Source: Diphasiastrum complanatum
Taxonomy: Eukaryota > Streptophyta > Lycopodiopsida > Lycopodiales > Lycopodiaceae
Length of the DNA stretch: 64,000 nucleotides
Reading direction: 5' to 3'
Assembly: GCA_029204225.1 (NCBI GenBank)
Contig: CM055109.1
Span: forward strand, 27,854,861-27,918,860
Part shown: in pieces, positions 56,450 through 64,000 of the stretch
Numbering within the stretch: position 1 is the first letter of the stretch
Layout of the letters: each line of letters opens with the position of its first letter
Notes under the pieces: model-generated
Database searches by the model: none
Told to the model about the DNA's origin: nothing
What the model saw: the letters and a program-made list of their open reading frames with translations, nothing else
Program-made: the position numbers and the translations under genes

Positions 56450-59373
56450 GTGGGCATCTCTGAACCAGCATTTAATAACCCATATTCATTGGATCATAGA
56501 AAATTCATATGGTGTCAGTTTGATGTAATTTTTGGTGCAAATCCTAGGATAAGCTACCAAGATCACTTGCCATTGCTAGATGTACAATTTAAGCATGGAG
56601 TTTGTTCCATCCTTAGAAATGATGAATGTATAGCCAAAGGCTTTAAGCAAGGTAGATTGTTTAAGCTTGATGCTAATATTGCAGTGGAGAGTGTTAACTT
56701 GACAAAGGTGGAGCTATCAAAGGTGGAACTGTGGCACAAAAGGTTGGGCCACCCCAACTACAAAGCCATGGAATCTATGGCTACAAAGGAGCTTGCAGTT
56801 GGACTCCCCAAGCATTTGTCAAAGTGTGGGAAGAGATGTGAAGCATGCAGCCTCTCAAAGGCTCACAAGCTACCCTTCTCAAGATCTACATCAAGATCAA
56901 ACTCTCCCCTTGAACTCATCCATTCGGATGTTCATAGTTTTTCACATGAGTCTAATGGTGGTGCCAAGTACTATGTAATCTTCATTGATGACTATTCTAG
57001 ATTTTGTTGGATGTACCTCTTGTCTAGCAAATCAATGGCGTTTGATTCTTTTGTAAAGTTCAAGACTTTGGTAGAAAATCAACTTAGTACCAAGATTAAG
57101 GTATTAAGGAGTGATAATGGAGGTGAATATATCTCCAATAAGTTGATTGACTTTTGTATTTCTAATGGCATACAGAGGGAGTTGTCATGTCCATACACCC
57201 CTCAACAAAATGGAGTGAGTGAGAGAAGAAATAGATCTCTTTGTGAGTGTGCTAAGGCCTTAAGGCTAGATGCTTCTCTATCCAAACCATTTTGGGGTGA
57301 AGCAATAACTTGTGCTAACTATTTGTGCAATAGATTGCCAAACCAAGCCATTGGAGGAATCACACCATTTGAAACTCTATTTGGAGAGAATCCCAATCTC
57401 AAAGATCTCAAAGTTTTTGGATCCACTTGCTATGTACACCAATCCTTGGATAAGAGAAGGAAGGATGATGCAACATCCATCAAAGGCATCTTTGTGGGAT
57501 ATGGTGAGAATAGCAAAGGTTATAGAGTCTTCAATCCCATCACTAGCAAGGTGACAGTGAGTAGGGATGTTATTTTTTATGAAGGACATGCTTGTGATTT
57601 GGATGATAATGCTACTAATCATCTTGATGCCAAGGATCATGCTAGGATGGAGGAGGAGCTTCCAAGTGAGGAAGAACTTGAGGATCCACCTCAAGATGCA
57701 AGAACTCCAAGAACTCCAAGAAGATCTACAAGGGCAAGATCCGAGCCATTGAGGCTCACCTATGATGGTCAAGGTGATCAAAGGTAAGGCTCATCATCTT
57801 TCACATCTTACACCTTTCTTACTTCAATGTTAGATGAGCCAACATGCTATGAAGATGCTTGTAAGTCTAAAAGTTGGATGGATGCTATGCAAGTAGAGTA
57901 TGATGCTCTTATTGAGAATCATACTTGGGATCTTGTGGATCTTCCTCAAGGGAAGAAACCTCTTGATTGCAAGTGGGTGTTTAGATTGAAGTATAATCAA
58001 GATGGATCAATAAGCAAGCATAAAGCTAGGCTTGTTGCCAAAGGTTTTTTACAAACCAAAGGCATTGACTATGATGAGACTTTTGCTCCTATGGCTAAGC
58101 TTGTTACTATCAGGTTGATCATTAGTCTTGCTACAACCTTCAATTGGGAGCTATTCCAACTTGACTTCACAAATGCATTCATCAATGGTTATTTGGAGGA
58201 AGAGATCTACATGAGGCAACCCGAGGGCTTCATCAAGGCAAAGCATGAAGGAAAGGTGTGTTTTTTGAAGAAGAGCCTTTATGGGCTCAAGCAAGCACCT
58301 AGAGCATGGTACTCTAGGCTAAACTCTTTTCTCATTTCCATCAATTTTGTAATGAGTGCCTATGATCCATCATTGTATATAAGTTTTCATGATGGCATGA
58401 TCATTATTCTTGTTTTGTATGTAGATGACATTATCTTGAGTGGTAATGATCTAGATGGAATTAGAGATGTAAAAATTGCTTTAGCAAAAGAGTAAAAGAT
58501 GGTGGATCTCGGCCTATTGAGCTTCATTCTTGGAATAGAGGTTATTAGAGGATGTGATTTTAGCTTCATTTGTCAATCTAAATATGCTACATCCATCCTA
58601 GATAGATTTGGAATGAAGAATTGTAAAGGCATTGAGACACCAATGGAGCAACATGTAAAAGCATCTATTGGTTGTGATGAAGCATCCTTTGAGGACATCA
58701 CATTATATAGAAGGCTTATTGGCTCCTTGATCTATTTAACTATAACTAGACCTGATTTTAGTTATAGTGTTGGAAAGTTAAGCCAATTCATGCAAAGTCC
58801 TCTAGTTTCACATTGGAAGATGGCCAAAAGAGTTCTTAGATACATTTCATTCACTAAGAATTTTGGTATTTTGTATAGAGGAACTAATCTTGGCTTAAGA
58901 GCCTATAGTGACTCGGATTTTGCAGGTGACAAAGTGGATAGAAGATCAACAAGTGCCTTTGCCACCTTTATATGTGATGGAGTATTATCATGGCTTTCCA
59001 AAAAGCAAGATACCATCTCCCTATCTTCCACAGAATCCGAATACAAGGCCTTGACATCAACATGCAAGGAGGTCTTGTGGCTCAAAAGGCTATTGGTGGA
59101 GCTTCATGTCATGGAGGAGGAGATCCCTATCATCTATTGTGACAACTAATCAGCCCAATCACTTGCAACTAATCCTACATTCCATGCAAGGAGCAAACAC
59201 ATCGAAATTGCTCATCATTTCGTGAGGGAAAAAGTGCAAGCTAAAGAGATCAAGCTCCAATACATGTCATCATCAAGTTGCTTGGCTGATTTGTTTACTA
59301 AACCTTTACCTAAAGATTCATTTGTCAAGCTTAGATCTTCAATTGGAGTTATTGATAAGAGCATTGTGATCTG
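56450..59373 (+). pseudogene. Copia G1 integrase-RT-RNase H, gag deleted
   Basis: One frame runs from 56450 to about 59373 broken only by stops at 57785-57787, 58493-58495 and 59147-59149. GAG-pre-integrase: LWHKRLGHPNYKAMES and CEACSLSKAH. Integrase: HSDVHSF, FIDDYSRFCWMY, RSDNGGEYIS and NGVSERRNRSL hold all three acidic residues. [57 protein letters not shown]. RNase H: DSDFAGDKVDRRST, SSTESEYKAL, SKHIEIAHHF. Gag and the protease active site are absent between the PBS and 56520, so this copy was non-autonomous. The stop at 59147 is CAA to TAA relative to G0. It ends at a junction with minus-strand gag H, without a 3' LTR. Confidence 0.92.
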
Positions 59374-60158
59374 TGGAATAATGGCCTTTCTTGCCACAAT
59401 AAAGAAACTTGATCTTCTTCTTCTTCAAACTTGAAGTAGAAGCATGAGAGCTGTCCTCCTCCTCTCCATCTTGGTCATTGGCTTTGTCATTAGAGAAGTG
59501 ATGGTGCTCCTCTCTTTGTTCTTGGCAAATAGAACTTTACCATCATCATGATTGAGTGATAGCTTGTCCATCCTCAAGAGCCTGTACTTTTGTCTTGATT
59601 CTTCATAAATAGGCACACTTTTAAGGGCCTCCAAACTTGGTAGCTCCTCCTTAATGGCATAGGATTGGACAAGGTTGTCATATTCATCTCTCAAGTCATT
59701 GAGAATGACTTGGACTAGCTCACTTTGTTTGATTGAGTCACCAATGCATGTAAGCTCCATATGAATATCCTTGACTCTCAAAACATAATTAGATGCACTC
59801 TCATCACTCTTTTGACTACTTTGGAAGATTTGATTTCTAAGAGTGAGGACCCTAGAGGTGTTCTTAGCCTCATAGATAGTCTTGAGACAATCCCAAGCTT
59901 CTTTGGCTTAGTGCAAGTACCAATCTCCCTTAATATCTCATTAGAGACATTCATCTTGATGTAGTGGAGAGCCATCCTAATTCTCTTCTTGTACTTTTGT
60001 ACTTCTTGAAGGACTTGAGGCTCCTCCTCAGTCCCAAGTACAATGTCCATCACATCTTGGAGTATCAAGATGGACTCCATCCTCAACTTCCATATTGAAT
60101 AATTGAAAGTAGACAATCTCTTACTTGGTTCCAACAAGTATGAACCCATTGAGGCCAT
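59374..60158 (-). pseudogene. Copia H gag
   Basis: The minus-strand ATG at 60158 starts a UBN2-type gag (RLSTFNYSIWKLRMESIL). A frameshift near 59900 moves to the frame holding SASNYVLRVKDIHMEL and SEEL-type helices (ELVQVILNDLRDEYDNLV). The end carries a partial zinc knuckle (CGKKGHYSTDH) near 59390. Integrase and RT do not follow; the next sequence is plus-strand G1. It may be the gag of the same family as G1. Confidence 0.82.
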
Positions 60159-60894
60159 GTAAAGTGGAGATAAACAAAAGTGATGAACAAACTGTAGGAT
60201 CCAATAATCCTACAGTTTCTCTCTCACTATAGGATCCAATAATGTTGTGCTACCATCTCCTATGCAAGATCTTGCAACAAACTGTGAGATGATTCTCACT
60301 ACCTATATCAATCTCTCCAAAGCTAGATCTACTTCACATCAAATAATGGAGAATGGGCAAAGTTAGGATCAACCACTCTTAGCACGTGTGAGATACACTA
60401 AGAAACCAAATTTGACTCAAATACAACGATATTGCATGCTCAAAACAGTGCCTAGATCACATATAGATGAGATTGGTAAGCATTCAACTGTGATTTGGGA
60501 TCAAACAAGCAATCTCTTGACCAAATGTGTCCGCACAGTCCTAGGTGCCCTACGTAGCCCTCTTCGAAAGCTTATAGCTTTTGATTGGCTCAACCAAATG
60601 GAATGAAACTGATTGCATCAAAAACTAGACAAAAATAGCTTCAAAACAAGCTATCTAGCAGATTTTTGGATCAAACATGAAAGAGAACTCTCAAAGAGAA
60701 ATTGGATGTTCCTCACACGGGTTTGAGCACCTAATTTTGTACAGTACCAAGTCAGACCTAATCAATGCCCTATTGATCTCTTTTGATCCAAAATGAACAA
60801 GATAGCTAGGAAAATGGATCTTGACAATTTCTAGCTCAATATTGGATGAAAATTTTTACACTAATGGATGGAAATCCATGGTAACCTTAGGTAG
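60159..60894 (-). other. Leader of copia H
   Basis: Non-coding sequence between H gag and its PBS, with a duplicated TAGGATCCAATAAT word near 60193-60245. No other feature seen. Confidence 0.5.
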
Positions 60895-61268
60895 GCTCTG
60901 GTACCATGTGAATTTCACACGTGTGGAGTGCCCACCACATGTGATTGTGATCTCCTAAGGTGTGTGGATGCACAAAGATCAAGACTAGATTAAGATTCAA
61001 GATCAATCTTCAATTTAATGGCAAAAACACACTACTACATGCATTTACTCACTTCCAAAGCTCATACACACTGTGGGAAGTGTTCAAAAAATAAACTAAG
61101 TAAAAATAAGCTTCTCTCCTCGGGTAGAGAGAGAAGACTACCAATAGCTCTCGGGTAGAGAGAGAATGCTAGAAAATCCCTTAGTCTCAAAATCCACACA
61201 ATCTCCAAATCAATCAGATCAAAGTGAGAAGTGCAATGATACTATAGAGTCCATGAGCTAACACAATG
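60895..61268 (-). repeat. H 5' LTR (partial) and PBS
   Basis: The plus-strand GCTCTGGTACCA at 60895-60906 is the reverse complement of TGGTACCAGAGC, one mismatch from the PBS. The LTR begins at 60907, with end TTCACA on the minus strand as in K, J and G1. It contains two copies of CTCGGGTAGAGAGAGAA (about 61118 and 61149). It runs up to the hairpin at 61270. Confidence 0.7.
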
Positions 61269-61269
61269 A

Positions 61270-61370
61270 TCAAACATGATTGGACCTCATATTTACAACC
61301 TCCTAATCCTATTGGACCATTGATCCAATAGGATTAGGAGGTTGTAAATATGAGGTCCAATCATGTTTGA
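61270..61370. repeat. Perfect 47-bp inverted repeat (hairpin)
   Basis: 61270-61316 and 61324-61370 are exact reverse complements with a 7-base spacer. The arms include CAAACATGATTGGACCTC and TACAACCTCCTAATCC. It lies where the H LTR meets J gag. Confidence 0.97.
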
Positions 61371-61590
61371 GCATGATTGGCCTCTCCTCCAAACCTACAA
61401 CAATATCCAAAACATCATTCATCTCAAGAAGTGATTCCATCCTCACTTCTCCACAATGAATAGTTGCTTGAGGTAATCCTATCATTGTCTTCCAACATGT
61501 ATCCACTTGATGTAGCCATGTTGCAATGACTTGATCCTTCTCTTTCAACCTATTCCAATGCACAAAGCACTCTACAAATGTTTCCAAAAA
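61371..61590 (-). pseudogene. Copia J gag N-terminal fragment
   Basis: On the minus strand, residues MATWLHQVDTCWKTMIGL (from about 61528; an upstream in-frame start exists) and VRMESLLEMNDVLDIVVGLE match the gag start of H (LRMESILILQDVMDIVLGTE). The frame runs into the hairpin at 61370, where the fragment ends. Confidence 0.7.
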
Positions 61591-62096
61591 GAAATCACAA
61601 AGATATGAGACCTCTCAATTATCTTCTAGCACTTATATCTAGCAAATCAACACATAGAATGTAGAAATCTTGATCAACCTATGATCTATCCTCAATCTAA
61701 TGACTCTTTCCACTTCCTAACATTGAAACACACTCTAATGGAACTCAACCTCACAAAATAGAGATTTAATCAAGATTAGAGTTTTGACAAAATCACAAAA
61801 AAAAAATGAATATTTCAAATTCTACATGCAATTGCCAATAACTTGATATAGAATCTTGTAGCCTCAAGTGAGACCTTCCTAATGCATCCAAAATCGGCTA
61901 TTTTCAGCAAGTATGGTGTGAAATCGGAATTCCTCAAGTTCAATAATCTAAAATGAGTTTTGATCTACAAAAGATCCAATCTACATATGCAAGAAACTCA
62001 ATTTTTGGGTAGAAGTCAATCTAGCATGCTCTAGCATTAATATCTCCTCCAAATCCTTGATAGATGTGCTTGATCCTTTCAAAACCTACAACACAA
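61591..62096 (-). other. Leader of copia J
   Basis: AT-rich non-coding DNA between J gag and its PBS; nothing else recognised. Confidence 0.5.
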
Positions 62097-62915
<819 letters not shown>

Positions 62916-64000
62916 TACAAGCACTATGGCAATCTAAGATGCCTCTTTTGTTTGAGTGTTGCTAATCTAGTGAGAACACTTTCATTGTAGCATTAGTAGA
63001 TACCCCAAAAGTTTGCAAAAAAAATTGTAAAATAAGTCAGATCGGAGAACTTAATGTTTTAAGGTGATATCAAAACAATTAAGACTTTCACTCATATTCC
63101 AGCATAACTTCAATGGGAGTGGTGATGAGATTGGAAGTAGTGTTAGAAGGTGGTGAAATTCTAGGTGTTACTCTAAGAGTATTTCTACTTCTCTTGCTAT
63201 TTTTCTCATATGTTTTGAAGGTAGAAATGATGTACAAAAGTGATTTTACCATCAACACAATGTTCAGAAGAGTGTGATTGAGGAATGAGTGCAATGAAGT
63301 GTGTAACAATATTAAGCATGTACTGTAACCAAATTAAAAACTAGAGTGATTAGTGCTCAAAGAGTTTAAATCTTTGTCAGAATGACCAATGAAAACCTAT
63401 ACATAGAATGACCAACCATTGTCATCCATCTATGGTTGACATACGCGAGTCACCATAGGGGCAACTAGGCCTTTACATCATGCAACTTCCACTTCACCCG
63501 TAGCAAACCTAGACCAAGTCTGTTGTGGCACTTTCTCTTGATAGCTTGCAAGCTTTAAAAATTAGCTATTTTGTAAAACATCTTTGGCATGTTAGTTAGC
63601 TACTCTAGCTCATGTTCATCCATTTTGTGCGCAAGAGGACCAACCTCTACCTTCATTGCCATGGCAGGCGAAGGAGACAATTTGCTTGGATGATTAGCCT
63701 CTTTCCTCTCCACAATTCACATACAATTGAAAGCCATGCTAGACATTGTGTTGGACATCCAACGACCTTTTCAATGCACAAGCACTAATTGACAACCTTG
63801 TGGCATGCCTAGGAGCTCGATGAGGCTCATGGACTTGCACCTAGAGCCAAGCCACATTATAGCAACAAAAAAAACAGATTTGGCGCTTGGTCTCTCACTG
63901 TAGTGGGTTTCTTTCCTTGCCTAACCTGAATCCAAGATCTAGCATCAAAGAGACGGAGTTAGTTGTCACGCGGAGGTTCGTTCCCATGAGAGCGATAGTA
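62916..64000. other. Right edge of window, nothing recognised
   Basis: No coding or repeat similarity that I can name. A short minus-strand frame at 63088-63309 has no recognisable features. Confidence 0.45.

Overview
This window is plant nuclear DNA. It holds one complete, spliced cellular gene, pyruvate decarboxylase (PDC), set in layered and mostly dead transposable elements. The PDC coding exons are intact (571 codons) but are split by a 23.9-kb intron filled with nested insertions. An intron that long, AT-rich sequence, many decayed Ty1/copia and Ty3/gypsy copies and very long (GA)n tracts suggest a large-genome seed plant, plausibly a gymnosperm. That assignment is inference; no ribosomal or organelle marker is present.

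Layout. 1-3565: 3'-truncated copia element (alpha). 3566-5760, minus: broken multi-exon gene, probably an old DNA-transposon gene (beta). 5.8-9.9 kb: non-coding repeats, including (GA)n tracts and an inverted copy of a repeat that recurs upstream of PDC. 9921-11045: array of about eight diverged units running up to the PDC start codon. 11046-13574: PDC exons 1-5. 13575-37446: intron 5, containing in order a gypsy reverse-transcriptase relic, GC-rich terminal fragments, a hAT-type transposon with an eroded multi-exon transposase (I), a 0.93-kb inverted-repeat element, a second transposon with two convergent ORFs (II), a solitary LTR, two chromodomain gypsy fragments in head-to-head orientation, a nearly complete copia element inserted in one of them (5-bp target duplication), and an 86-bp tRNA-like SINE with an 18-bp target duplication. 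37447-37926: PDC exons 6-7.

38-41 kb has little recognisable content. 41-48.8 kb is a nest: an old minus-strand copia (C and F) split by a short plus-strand copia patch (D), itself split by a copia element (E) with a 5-bp duplication. 49.3-62.9 kb is a cluster of related copia copies: LTR K, G0, LTR plus G1, H gag and J gag plus LTR. Between G0 and the next LTR lies a 3-kb block that is not retrotransposon-like: a broken histone H3-like gene on the minus strand (52020-52746), with CENH3-like residues and a C-terminal extension, and a divergently placed ORF set of unknown function on the plus strand. A perfect 47-bp hairpin at 61270-61370 joins H and J. The last 1.1 kb has nothing I can name.

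Only PDC, and possibly the 121-codon ORF at 23226-23588, look translatable as they stand. The histone-like block and the two-ORF transposon are the best candidates for something undescribed.
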